DNA from: Linum tenue
Lineage: Eukaryota > Streptophyta > Magnoliopsida > Malpighiales > Linaceae
Assembly (NCBI GenBank): GCA_946122785.1
Contig: CAMGYJ010000009.1
Coordinates: forward strand, 27,935,633-27,999,632
Reading direction: 5' to 3'
DNA: 64,000 nt
The position numbers and the translations under genes are program-made. Positions 21,479-31,852 of this stretch are shown here, piece by piece. The notes under the pieces were generated by a model that was given only the letters and a program-made list of their open reading frames with translations, searched no databases and was not told the DNA's origin. The stretch's first letter is position 1. Each line of letters opens with the position of its first letter.

Positions 21479-23236
21479 ATGTCCCGTAGCCAGTCGGGAG
21501 GTTTACTGCCGTTGGATCCGGAGTTTGAACGCACCTGTCGCCAACTTAGGAGACAACAGTGAGCTAGACTGGCTACGGAGGAGCGCATAGACGGCCACTT
21601 GAGCAGCGATTCTGAGGAAGAGTACGAGATGGAAGGTGAACACAACTCACCACAGGGGATACCTATCCAGGTTCCCCTGGTGAATCAGATCTTGGGGAAC
21701 AACCCCATACCCAGGAAGATGGGTTTCAGCATCCACCACCATCGTCGGGTCCCACCTTGGAGTACTACTACACTCCACGGGTCGCCGATATCCGCCCTGT
21801 CATCCTCTATCCGCCCATTCCAGCGAATAACTTCGAGATCAAGCCATGATGGATTCAACTCATTACATCCTCTATCCAGTTTCATGGCTTGAAGGATGAG
21901 GAGGCCAGGGTACATCTTTCCCGTTTCCTGTAGCTGACAAACGGGTTCAAGATGAATGGTGTACCCGATGAAGCGATTCGCCTTCACCTCTTCCCCCATT
22001 CTCTGGCGGGGCATGCTAAGAGGTGGTTGGAGACCCAGCCCCCATTGTCCATCACTTCTTGGGACGATCTAGCCAACAAGTTTGTGCACAGGTACTATCC
22101 GGCATCGAAGACCAGAGAGATCCAGCGGGAGATCACTCACTTCCGCCAAGAGCTAGATGAGTCACTTCGTGATGCATGAGAGCGGTACATGGGATTTTTC
22201 TGGCAGTGTCCCCATCATGGCTTCTACAGTGCTCTCTCTCTCTCCGGAAAGCCAGAGGGTGATTACTCCTCTATGCCCAGGAAGGGATATTCTTACTAAG
22301 AGCCCACCCGAACTGAACCAGATGATCAGTACCTTGGCTGCCAGAGATCATTCCTCGGGACAGAGCACTAGAGGAAGGAATTCCCGAGATCGAGGTGTGC
22401 ACGCTATGGAGGCCAGGTCTGGGCTAGAGCGGGAGGTGGCTGAGTTAGTGCAGACATTGAAGCAGCCCAACAGTCTTATTCCGAGCAGAGGTTCGGCTGT
22501 ACCTCCAGTAGCTCAATGTCAATGGTGTGAGAGCCCGAATCATCTGGTGGAAGACTGCCAGGCTATGCGGGAGTCCTCTACTCCCCAAGAGCAGTTAAAC
22601 TTCATCGCCAATGCTCGACGCCTTGATCCATACAGCAATACATATAATGAGGGGTGGCGCCAGCATCCCAACTTTGCTTGGAATAGCAACACCACTAAAC
22701 CACCTGGTTTCCCAGCACCAGCGGGTGGTTTTCAGTATAGGCAGCCTTTCCAGGCTAGACAGGGGCCAGTTCCACAACAACAGCCTTAGTATGCCCAGCA
22801 TCCAGCAGCTGCAGCTCCAGATAATCAGATGACGGAGCTGAAAAATATTTTGCAGGCATTCAGGGCCACCAGCCAGGCGAATTTCACGAGGATGGACCAG
22901 AACATAGCCTCACTAGAGGCAGGCCAGAGGAACCAAAGTGCCATTTTGCAAGATTTACAAAATCAGATTGGTGGCATAGCTCGCCAAAACACTACCAGGG
23001 CACCGGGGACTCTGCCTGCCACCACCATTCCGAACCCTCGTGAGCCTCACCAGCACCAGCAGTTGGATGTCGTCACTACCAGGAGTGGCAAGACCACATC
23101 TGCTGCTCCTGCCCAACCCAGGCAGGACCAGCCACTACCTGATTCAACACTTCCAGCCGACAACGCAGAAGTGGGGACGTATAAAGAAGCACCTGCTCCC
23201 AAGCCACAACCAGTGGTTAAGGAGCATGTACCCTAG
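21479..23236 (+). pseudogene. Element B gag (Athila-type)
   Basis: ATG at 21479 (MSRSQSGGLLPLDPEFERTC). The first stop appears after about 25 codons, and several frame changes follow. The retrotransposon Gag core is at 21940-22220 (HLFPHSLAGHAKRWLETQPP, LANKFVHRYYP, REIQREITHF). The zinc-binding knuckle near 22520-22560 reads CQWCESPNHLVEDC. A Q/P-rich linker follows, then a helical segment (NIASLEAGQRNQSAILQDLQ) and TTRSGK. Element C encodes a close relative. It would form the cytoplasmic virus-like particle; here it is broken by at least three stops. Confidence 0.88.
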
Positions 23237-23269
23237 CTTTCCTTCCCCACTCGCCTACATAAAGACTAG

Positions 23270-24280
23270 TTGGAGACTGAGTTTGCCAAATTCATGGCAA
23301 TGTTGAAGCAGGTCAACATCAGCATGCCGTTCGTTGAGGCACTGTCGAAGATGCCCAAGTACGCCAAGTTTATGAAAGACCTCCTCACCAACAAGAAGAA
23401 ACTTGGGGATCTTTCGACAGTGATGCCGAGCGAGGAGTGTTCTGCTATCCTGGAGAACAAGCTGCCCGAGAAGCGTAAAGACCCAGGGAGTTTCACTATC
23501 CCTCTTGTTAATGGCAGCATGCATGTAGGAAAGTCCTTGGCAAACCTAGGCGCTAGCATAAATGTCATGCCCTACAAATTGTTTAAAAAGCTAGACCTAG
23601 GTGAACCTAGAGCTACTAGGATGAGCATTCAGTTAGCTAACCGTTCTATTGTGCATCCTAGGGGTATCATTGAGGATCTGCTTGTTAATGTAGGTGCATT
23701 CACATATCCTGTCGACTTTGTTATTCTGGATATAAATGAGGCTGTGGATGTACCTTTGATTTTGGGTAGACCGTTTCTCGCCACCGCAAAGGCGCTTATT
23801 GATGTGTATAGTGGTAAATTGATCCTGCGTGCTGGTGATGAACAAGCTACTTTTTCTGTGTCTGAGAATGGGAAACACTCTCATTTGCATGATGACATAG
23901 ATTACTGTGATGTGCTTACTGATTTTGAGACCGCACTCGCTATAACGAGTGCGGGTACTACCGATACTCTTGAGCGTTGTATTTTGCTAGGTGAGCAGGC
24001 ATCACAGGAGCCGCAGCTGGCGGAGCAGTTGGCCGCGCTGGAGAGTGGCCCATTCCTGGAGGGCGACAGGCTATTCAAACCGATCTCATCCTCACCCCGC
24101 ATCACTACCTCCTTGGAGGAACCACCAGAGCTGGAGCTAAAGCCCCTCCCTCCTCATTTGGAGTATGCATTTCTCCGGGAGGGAAATAAGCTGCCGGTCA
24201 TCATCAGCTCGACCCTCACACCCGAGCAGAAGGACAGACTGGTGGCCTTGCTGAAGCGGCACGAGCGGGCCCTAGCATGA
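23270..24280 (+). pseudogene. Element B aspartic protease region
   Basis: An open frame of 336 codons. It contains the Gag-Pol linker (FAKFMAMLKQVNISMPFVEA), then LPEKRKDPGSFTIP and the retropepsin flap and core: LANLGASINVMPYKLFKKL, VDFVILDI and VPLILGRPFLATA. The normal active-site triplet is D-(S/L)-G. Here the Asp is Asn (codon AAC, about 23545), while element C keeps Asp at the same place. The frame is long and open but the enzyme would be inactive. Confidence 0.85.
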
Positions 24281-25140
24281 AAGATCACAGATATCTGGGG
24301 GATCAGCCCCTCCTTCTGCTCCCACCGGATACTGCTGGAGGATGAGATGCGGTCAGTGAGAGAGCCGCAGAGAAGACTGACACCGAACCTGGAGGCTGTG
24401 GTTCGGTCGGAGATAGTGAAGCTGATGGACGCAGGGATCATCTTCGCCATTTCCGACAGCGAGTGGGTCAGTCCCACTCAGGTGGTACCCAAAAATGGTG
24501 GGATGACCGTGGTGCCTAATGAGAAGAATGAGCTCATCCCGATGCGTACGGTGACTGGGTACCGTGTCTGCTTTGATTATAGGCGTCTAAATGACGCCAC
24601 TCGGACAGACCACTTCCCGTTGCCGTTCATTGATCAGATGCTGGAGAGACTGGCGGGGCACGAGTTCTACTGTTTCCTGGATGGGATGTCGGGGTACTTC
24701 CAGATCCCCATTGCACCGGAGGACCAGGCGAAGACCACTTTCACCTGCCCCTTCGGCACATTTGCCTACCGGAGGATCCCATTCGGGCTGTGCAATGCCC
24801 CGACCACTTTTCAGCGATGCATGCTCGCCATCTTTGACCGTCTGGTCGGCGAGATTATGGAGGTGTTTATGGACGATTTCTCGGTTTATGGAGACTCATT
24901 CTCTCACTGTCTCCATAACCTGGAGCTCGTCCTTAAATGGTGTGAAGAAACGAACCTAGCACTGAGTTGGGAGTCATGGTTCGCGAAGGCATAGTTCTGG
25001 GGCATAAGATCTCCTAGATGGGAATTGAGGTGGACCGAGCAAAGATTGAGACTATCTGCAAGCTGCCTCCTCCTACATCTGTTAAGGGGATCCGGAGTTT
25101 TTTGGGCCATGCAGGGTTCTACAGGAGGTTCATCAAGGAT
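24281..25140 (+). pseudogene. Element B reverse transcriptase
   Basis: Starts with conserved MRSVREPQRRLTPNLEAVVR and DAGIIFAISDSEWVSP. Fingers/palm motifs follow: CFDYRRLNDATRTDHFPLPF, FLDGMSGYFQI (first catalytic Asp, about 24680), FAYRRIPFGLCNAPTTFQRC, and VFMDDFSVYG (YMDD-type box as FMDD, about 24870). Stops occur at 24278-24280, 24992 and 25015. The catalytic aspartates remain. Confidence 0.92.
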
Positions 25141-25700
25141 TTTTCGAAGATCACCCTGCCCCTGACTAAGCTTCTTGAGAAGGATGCCCCTTTCCAGTTC
25201 ACTGATGCATGCACAGCGACATTCACGACCTTGAAGGAGAAGCTCACCCAAACACCTATCATGGTTGTTCCTGACTGGTCCCTGCCATTTGAGCTGATGT
25301 ACGATGCCAGTGACTTTGTTGTTGGAGCTGTCTTGGGGCAGAGGCGAGATCAACACTTCCGACCTATCTACTACGCCTCGAAGACCCTAAATGATGCCTA
25401 GGAGAACTACACCATCACGGAAAAGAAACTGCTCGCGGTGGTGTTTGCCTTCGACAAATTTCGTCCTTATCTGGTCTTGTCCCATGTGACCGTGTACACG
25501 GATCACTCCGTGATTCGATACCTGATGAGCAAGGCCGATGCCAAGCCTAGGATCATACGATGGATCTTACTATTGCAGGAGTTCGACATTGAGATTCGAG
25601 ACAAGAAGGGAGCGGAGAATGTTGCAGCTGGTCACCTCTCCTCCTTGGACGCACCCCCTGCGGACAACCTCGAGGAGGAGATCAACGACTCCTTCCCAGA
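25141..25700 (+). pseudogene. Element B RNase H
   Basis: FELMYDASDFVVGAVLGQ (first catalytic Asp, about 25300), then YYASKTLNDA, a stop at 25399-25401 where Gln is expected, then [20 protein letters not shown] (Glu) and [11 protein letters not shown] (Asp). RNase H would degrade the RNA template strand during reverse transcription. Confidence 0.9.
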
Positions 25701-27020
25701 TGAGAGACTGATGATGATGTGCCTGGTGGAGAGTGTCACCCCTTGGTATTCTGATTTTGCGAACTATCTGGTGGGCCAGCAGCTACCCAAGGGGATGACA
25801 ACTCACACTAAGAAAAAATTCTTCTCCAACCTGAAGCACTACTTCAGGGATGACCCACATCTCTTCAGGATCGGAGCCGACGGGATCATCCGTTGCTGTG
25901 TTCTGGAGAGTGAGATGGAGGGCATTCTGTCTCACTGTCATGAAGGGCCTACTGGCGGTCACCACGGAGGAAACCGCACGGCGAGGAAGGTGCTCCAATC
26001 GGGCTTTTACTGGCCCATGCTCTTCAAGGATCAGACGCCTTCGCACGCAGGTGCGACCGATGCCAGAGGTCAGGTAACATCTCCGCCCGTGATGAGATGC
26101 CCCAGAATGTGTTTATAACTTGTGAAATTTTTTATGTCTGGGGTATCGACTTCATGGGCCCCTTCCCTCCATCTTTTGGCAATACCTATATCCTGGTTGC
26201 TGTTGACTACGTCTCTAGGTGGACTGAGGCGCAAGCTTTGCCCACTAATGATGCTAGACGTGTTTGTGGTTTTCTGAAGCAGCTATTATCCCAGTTCGGG
26301 ACACCCAGAGCCATCATAAGCGATCAAGGCACTTATTTCCAAGGCCAGTTTGATAAGCTATTGTCTCGCTATGGTGTGACTCACAAGGTGTCCGTGGCCT
26401 ATCACCCACAAACCAGTGGCCAGGCCGAGCTGACGAACCGGGAGCTCAAGCGCATCCTAGAAAAGACGGTGGATCAGTCCCGCAAGGATTGGTCCACCAA
26501 GCTCGATGATGCTCTCTGGGCATATCGCACTGACTACAAGACACCCTTTGGTACTTCACCGTACCGGCTTGTCTATGGAAAGGCATGTCATTTGCCTGTG
26601 GATCTAGAGCACAAGGCCTTTTGGGCCCTTAAGCTGCTCAACTTGGATGTTAGTGTTGCAGGTGTTGAGCGCAAAATGAAGATGTTGGAGCTGGAGGAAT
26701 GGCGTTACCACGCCTACGAGAACACCAAGATGTACAAGGAGCGCACTAAACACCTGCACGATGAACGGTTGTGGGGTCCAAAAGAGTTCCAGGTTGGTGA
26801 TCGAGTTCTCCTTTATAACTCTCGTCTGAAGCTCTTTCACGGAAAACTCCGTTCCCGGTGGTCTGGACCGTTCACGGTCACCCATGTGTTCCTGTATGGC
26901 ACGATTGAAATTGCCAACCCGCAAACTGAGCCGTTTAAAATGAATGGCCATCGTCTCAAGCTCTACCTGGGAGACGAGGTCGAACGTGCGGAGTTGGTAG
27001 TGGAACTCGCGGACCCTTAG
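25701..27020 (+). pseudogene. Element B integrase
   Basis: The N-terminal zinc finger region has [20 protein letters not shown] and SGFYWPMLF (about 25920-26030); the CxxC half is disrupted by a frameshift near 26060-26110. The core follows in a 307-codon open frame: [13 protein letters not shown] (Asp), IISDQGTYF (Asp) and [14 protein letters not shown] (Glu), the complete DDE triad. The C-terminal part holds [20 protein letters not shown] and WSGPFTV, a GPY/F-type motif. The stop at 27018-27020 precedes the AGGCAA hairpin. The core looks the best preserved part of the element. Confidence 0.9.
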
Positions 27021-27063
27021 TTCCGCCATGGGCATCCAGCTAAAAGACGGTAAAGAAGCACTT

Positions 27064-27081
27064 GTGGGGAGGCAACACCAC
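27064..27081 (+). other. AGGCAA-loop hairpin after pol (element B copy)
   Basis: GTGGGG, AGGCAA, CACCAC with one G-A mismatch, preceded by AGACGGTAAAGAAGCAC. It is 44 bases after the pol stop. The same place in C has a perfect GTGGGG/CCCCAC stem, and element A has TTGGG/CCCAA. Confidence 0.6.
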
Positions 27082-27240
27082 CACGGTTTGCATTTCTTTT
27101 TCCCTTTTTCTTTTGTTTTGGTCTTGTGTCGAGTCAGTTGAGAGTCTGTAGAGCATTTAGGTCGTCTGATCTGCCTCGGCCTGGTGTTTTTGAACAGGGG
27201 AGTTCGAAGAAATGAGAAAAAGAAAGATTTGGCCGAAGGG

Positions 27241-27585
27241 GGAAAATACCCGGTCATGGCTAAAAATACCCGACCAGGTATTTTCATGCCACGGCTGGGA
27301 CCCCCCTGAGTTGAGACCGAAAAGGGGAAATACCCGACCTTGGGCCAAAATACCCGACCGGGTATTTTGGCCACTTGGCCGGGACCCCCTCTGGGATTTT
27401 GGCCGAAAAGGGCAAATCCCAACCTGGCTCCAAAAATACCCGACCGGGTATTTTTGGTTCACGGCCGGGGATTTTGATGCCTTGGAACGCAGCGTTGCGT
27501 AACCCCCGACCGCGTCTCAAAAATACCCGACCGGGGATTTTTGTGGCCCGGCCGGGGATTTTGATTATAAAATGCGAATCCCCGG
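27241..27585. repeat. Internal palindrome array upstream of ORF2 (element B)
   Basis: Many AAATACCCGACCGGGTATTT-type palindromes and half-sites in 345 bp. This is the same motif as in the B LTR but in more copies. It lies between pol and the second ORF and is followed by a pyrimidine-rich leader (27590-27660) and a GC-rich CCGGCGAC-type stretch (27660-27830). The arrangement resembles a second copy of the LTR control region placed before ORF2. Confidence 0.75.
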
Positions 27586-27880
27586 TCGCCCCCTCTCTCT
27601 CCTCTCATTTTTTTCAGAAATTCCCCCTCTCTTCCTTCCAAATCCTCTCCCCTCTCTCATCTTGAGCACCGGCGGCAGCCGCGCTCCGCCGTCGCCGGTC
27701 GCCGCCGGCCGCCGCACTACGTAGCCGGCCATTTTTTCGGATATTTCCGGCGACTTTTCGGCAGTTTTTCGGCGACTTTCCGGTCACTTTCCGACGAGTT
27801 TTCCGGTCAATTTTTCGGCGTCATTTTTGCATCCCTCATCCCTTCTTTGCATCCCTCTACAGTTCTACTTGAGTTTCCAG

Positions 27881-28194
27881 GTGTGTTTCTTGTTAACTAT
27901 TCTTGTTCTGGAGAATCGAACTGTAGATTGTAGGACCGAGAACTGTGTTTGCATGCTTGAATTCGAATAGGGTGAGGGATGCCTTGGGTATGAATGGTTA
28001 TGGGTGGTGCCCGTGTGATTGATGTGGTTGGTTATGTTGTTCTTGCCTGGTCTCTGGTTGGGTTGCTTGCAATTCAACCGGTTGAGCTTACACTGTTATC
28101 CTAGGTGGTCCTTAGTGCGGGGGAAGTGATGAACCCATATTGTTGGTCCTGACGAGTTTTTCTTGGCTCCACCTTTGTTTTGTTAATTTTGCAG
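27881..28194 (+). other. Possible intron before ORF2
   Basis: Donor TTTCCAG/GTGTGT at 27880/27881. Acceptor with pyrimidine-rich run TGTTTTGTTAATTTTGCAG ending at 28194, four bases before the ATG of ORF2. Length 314 nt. Splice-site strength was judged by eye only. Confidence 0.4.
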
Positions 28195-28198
28195 GAAC

Positions 28199-29545
28199 AT
28201 GTCACTCGACCATCCGTTCGTGCAGGATCTGCGCCTGCACCCGGATTACGCGGACCATTTCCGCAGGGTCACCCACGGGAGACTGGAGCGACACCAACAC
28301 CTGGAGTGGGCCGTATTCGAGCAGCACCACTGCATTCAGGAGCTCTCATCCGCCATCAGCCACTGGGATTGGCGGACACTCCTGACCATCGAGGAGCCCA
28401 CTTACATGGAGCTGGTGTGGGAATTCTACACTACTTTCCACTACCACTCCAAGGCGCCCCGGGACTCCTATGCAGTCACTTTCAGCTGGGCGGCCACCCA
28501 CGGGAGCTGACCATTGACGAGTTGGCCTATGCCCTAGGGATTCAGTACCACCCCTTCTCGCGCCACGAGGTTGAGATCGCGAACCCGACGGACTGGAACA
28601 GGACGAGTTCTACCCCCGGATAGCCAGACGCGCCTATGGGTCCGACTACTTTGACCCCGGTCAGACTTCCGTCTCCACCATCCGGCCGCATTGGCACATC
28701 CTGAACTTGCTCATCACCTGCTCGATCGTCCCCTGTGCTACTAGGTCGCACAAGATTCCGAAGCGGGTGCTCTATGCTATGTACTCGATGCAGGACCTGG
28801 AGCATATGCTGCACTTGGGTTCTTTCGTGGCTACTACTTTCTCCCGGTGCCACGGGAAACCCAACCACCTCTACTGTGGTCCCCCTAATCACCCGCCTGG
28901 CGCATCATTTCGGCATCGACTTCGCGGGCCTCACGGATTCTACTGCACGGGGCGGCTCCACCCCCCTCAGCCGGGATGTGCTCCACAATGCACTCCTCCT
29001 GGCCATTGATGGCACCCGCTCCTGGGTGGATGGGCTCTCCATGCCCCCTGAGGAGGATGCGGACCTCGATGAGGACGAGGAGGATGACGATTACTCCGAC
29101 GAGGAGGAGGAGGAGGAGGATGATGATGATGATGGCGGGGCCATGGATGCTGATGAGCCACAACCCCCACTCTCTCCACCAGGGGACCTTCAGCCACGAC
29201 GGAGATCTGAGAGAGGCGAGTCCTTCTGGTCCGTCGATGGCTTCTGGCCTGTCGATGGACTTCTTTACGGAGCAGTTCCAGCAGATGGGGCTCCACTTCC
29301 AGCAGCTCGAACTTCAGAACCAGCAGCTCATGGACAATCAGGTCCAGTTCTACCAGCAGTATTCGCCCCACCAGGCCGAGTACCAGTCCAGGCTGACAAT
29401 TGTAGACGAGCGCCTCGACCGCATAGAGACCCAGATGGGAGTTACTGGTGCTCTCATCGAGCGGGAGAGAGATCGGGGCCGCCGATTGATGGAGTACTCA
29501 GAGCACCTGCTCCAGGCTTGTCACCCACCAGAGGAGCACCACTGA
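28199..29545 (+). pseudogene. Element B second ORF, Athila ORF-1/envelope-position protein
   Basis: ATG at 28199 (MSLDHPFVQDLRLHPDYADH). Conserved-looking blocks: EEPTYMELVWEFYTTFHY, then after a frameshift GGHPRELTIDELAYALGIQY, HWHILNLLITCSIVP and LSRDVLHNALLLAIDG. A long acidic run (about 29060-29140) and a Q-rich, coiled-coil-like tail (QFQQMGLHFQQLELQNQQ, IVDERLDRIETQMGVTGALI) end at 29545. This pattern matches the plant Athila 'ORF-1' family, which sits where retroviruses carry env. No signal peptide or membrane span is evident, so an envelope role is unsupported. At least three frame changes. A C-terminal remnant is in element C (56302-56560). Confidence 0.65.
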
Positions 29546-29925
29546 ACCACCCTGTGGGATCACTCGCCACCACCACAACCAGAGGGGGTCGATGACCTTA
29601 TGGACCAGATCGACTTCACCGGGCTTGAGTAGGCTGTACTCGTGGCCCCGTTTTGTGTTCTTTTGTTTTTGGCAGCGTGCAAACTGTCTTATGTGTAGGT
29701 TTCTTTTCGTTCTTTTATTTTGAATGATGTACTATTGGGCTGACCATTGGACCTAACGTATTGTGTGTGAGTTCTTTTGTTCCCTTTAGCTGTGCTTGTC
29801 CAGACTGGTCCTCTCTCCAGTACGCTTCACTCAGACTGGTCCCCGTCGAGTCTCATGCAGTCCTTGCACACCGGTAACATCGTTCCCTTATCCATCCCTC
29901 TTCTCCATTGAGGGCAATGTCGATC
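29546..29925. other. Element B 3' internal non-coding region
   Basis: No gene. Pyrimidine-rich spacer leading to CCATTGAGGGCAATGTCGATC and the internal G-tract. Confidence 0.6.
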
Positions 29926-29943
29926 TTAAGTGTGGGGGGGGGG
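29926..29943 (+). other. Element B internal G-tract
   Basis: CTTAAGTGTGGGGGGGGGG, repeating the terminal polypurine core 1.08 kb before it. Confidence 0.6.
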
Positions 29944-29979
29944 TGTTTCTCTTTTGACTGCATTAGATCTGTTTGTGTG

Positions 29980-30027
29980 CTTGGAGCCTAGTCCACTGTC
30001 CAAATTTTTTAATTTGAGGGCTCCAAG
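29980..30027 (+). other. Conserved two-stem hairpin (element B copy)
   Basis: Outer CTTGGAGCC (29980-29988)/GGCTCCAAG (30019-30027). Inner CAAATT (30001-30006)/AATTTG (30011-30016) with loop TTTT. Confidence 0.65.
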
Positions 30028-30647
30028 TACGTGTCTCCGTGCAAATTGCCTGCTCAGTATGCTTAGAATTGACAGTCTCTATAGTAATGTGCAACCTAAC
30101 GAGGTAGTGTAGCACTATGGAGGATGTTGAAGTATATGATTTTTCCTATCTAGCTCTCTGTTGTGCCAGTTGATTTTGTGGATTAGTGGAGCTAAGACCG
30201 TTGAATTCATGTGGTAATGTGGACTCTGTTTGGATTGTGTTATGGACTCGTGTATCGAACAGGGTGCTCATGTGAGAAATAAAAAGCAGTTGGTCCTCCA
30301 TGTCGAAATCATCAAAATCTTAAAACATGGGGTAAGCCCAACGTGTGTGGCACCGTTCATTGCACAAAATTGGGTTTTGGAGGAGATTTTAGTGATCCTT
30401 AGTGGGGTACTCCTACAAGGTGACACTAAGCTGTCTCTAGTACAAGTAAAACTTCCACCCGTTGAACGGTTTGCCTACTCGAGGATGTGTTTTTAAGGGC
30501 ACGGATAGAGCTTCCGACCTCCCTTAATTTCATTGACCCTCCACACGAGTTGAGGAAAAGGAGTTAAAAGAAGTACTCTGGCGAGCGCCAGGTGTACAGA
30601 AATCGCTCTTGCTCGACTAATAAGGTTTGACCGTGCAAAAGACTGCA

Positions 30648-30719
30648 GTTGGAACCCCTGCTAAGTGAAAGAAAAAAAAACAAGAGAAATGTAAATGAAA
30701 GTGCAAAAGGGGTTCCAAC
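30648..30719 (+). other. 11-bp stem with 50-nt purine loop (element B copy)
   Basis: GTTGGAACCCC (30648-30658) and GGGGTTCCAAC (30709-30719), with a 50-nt spacer that is almost all A and G. Same stem sequence as element A. Confidence 0.7.
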
Positions 30720-31008
30720 GGTGAAATGAAGTAAAAGAGCACCCCGGTAGCACGAGTCCTTGGTTGTGAATGGTGTGAGTCCCTTTATCCATGAACTGAC
30801 TGTCTTACTTCTACTTCTTCTCATGATCCTGGCTTGAGTCTAGAACTTGCATTGAGAGAGATAGGGAATGTCTTAGAAGACCAGTTGACATCGTAAGCTG
30901 CTTTATGATCTAGAAAATCCTCTACCGACGATCGAGGTTGTTTGTTTCTATAGAGTTCTGGAGAGCTGCATTGGTTTGAGTTAGGTTTGCTTGGGGACAA
31001 GCAAACGG

Positions 31009-31022
31009 TTAAGTGTGGGGGA
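31009..31022 (+). other. Element B polypurine tract
   Basis: TTAAGTGTGGGGGA next to the 3' LTR, preceded by a CTTGGGGACAAGC segment that is also present in A and C. Confidence 0.8.
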
Positions 31023-31025
31023 ATT

Positions 31026-31812
31026 TATAGACCATCGATTGCACTTGTTTTTACCCCTATTTTTGAGCCGTTTGAGATGTTGATTCTCGTGTTTTAAACC
31101 GATTTCACGCGAGGTTGTGTGTTTATGTCATATTTCACGGCTTGACATTGGAATCAAGGCGAAGAAACGAGTTTCGGGTCGAAAGGAGCACGTTTGGGTC
31201 GAAGTGTGCTGGAGGAGCAAAATACCCGGCCGGGTATTATTTGGGGCAGACCGGGTAATTAGAGTTTTGGACGATGAGAAGCAGAGGAGGCCCCGGCCGT
31301 GAGCATAAAATCCCCGGTCGGGGATTCCTGGACTTGAACGGGGATTTTCCCCTGTCTCACACGCTGCGTTTTGAATATCCCGGTCGCCACCCAAAATACC
31401 CGACCGGGTATTTAGACCGGGGATCGCGATAGACAGCTTCTTAAGGGAAAAGAAGGGCAAAATTGAGGGGTTCCGAGTTTTAGAGAGAAAAAGTGCGACC
31501 TAGAGAGAGAAAGTGACAAACCTAAGTCTTCGAGTGTCTTTGATCGATCTCCATCACCATTGGAGCCCGGCTTGAGCTTGGAGAAGATTCGATTGAGCGC
31601 CAGAAGCAGATTATCATCCTTCACAGTATGGTTTCTGCATCTGAGCTAGATTTCCCATCTCTCTCTATGGAGTAACTTTCTTATTCACCTGGGTATGAAG
31701 AACCCTAGATTTGTATGTTAGGTCAGATTGTATGAACCCAAGTATAGATTCTATGATTTGATTATATTCAATTGAGGTTTGAACTGTTGAATGGCATGAA
31801 TCCTGATCAACT
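31026..31812 (+). repeat. Element B 3' LTR, truncated
   Basis: Begins TATAGACCATCG (one base lost from TGATAGACC), carries the palindrome array at 31219-31420 and follows the 5' copy closely. Homology stops at about 31812, where copia sequence begins. About 565 bases of LTR and the right target duplication are missing. Confidence 0.88.
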
Positions 31813-31852
31813 GCTTTCGCTAACCTTCAGGGCTTAGGTAAAACTTCTCCAT

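Larger units (their letters stand above)
11355..31812 (+). mobile_element. Element B: Athila-like Ty3/gypsy retrotransposon, nested and 3'-truncated
   Basis: Plus-strand element. Order: 5' LTR with nested insertions, mutated tRNA-Asp primer site, gag, protease, RT, RNase H, integrase, second ORF in envelope position, polypurine tract, truncated 3' LTR. The domain order (integrase last) is that of Ty3/gypsy. The Gag and primer site point to the Athila lineage. Removing the 1,514-bp and 7,110-bp insertions (with target duplications) leaves a 5' LTR of about 1,352 bp, close to 1,372 in A and 1,348 in C. The distal LTR halves (20553-20784 and 31578-31812) differ at only about ten positions by eye. 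Many stops and frameshifts make it non-functional. Confidence 0.9.

Noticed and set aside
28199..29545. True envelope glycoprotein in element B
   Set aside because: Position is right, but no signal peptide, transmembrane span or cleavage site is visible; the sequence fits the Athila ORF-1 type instead.
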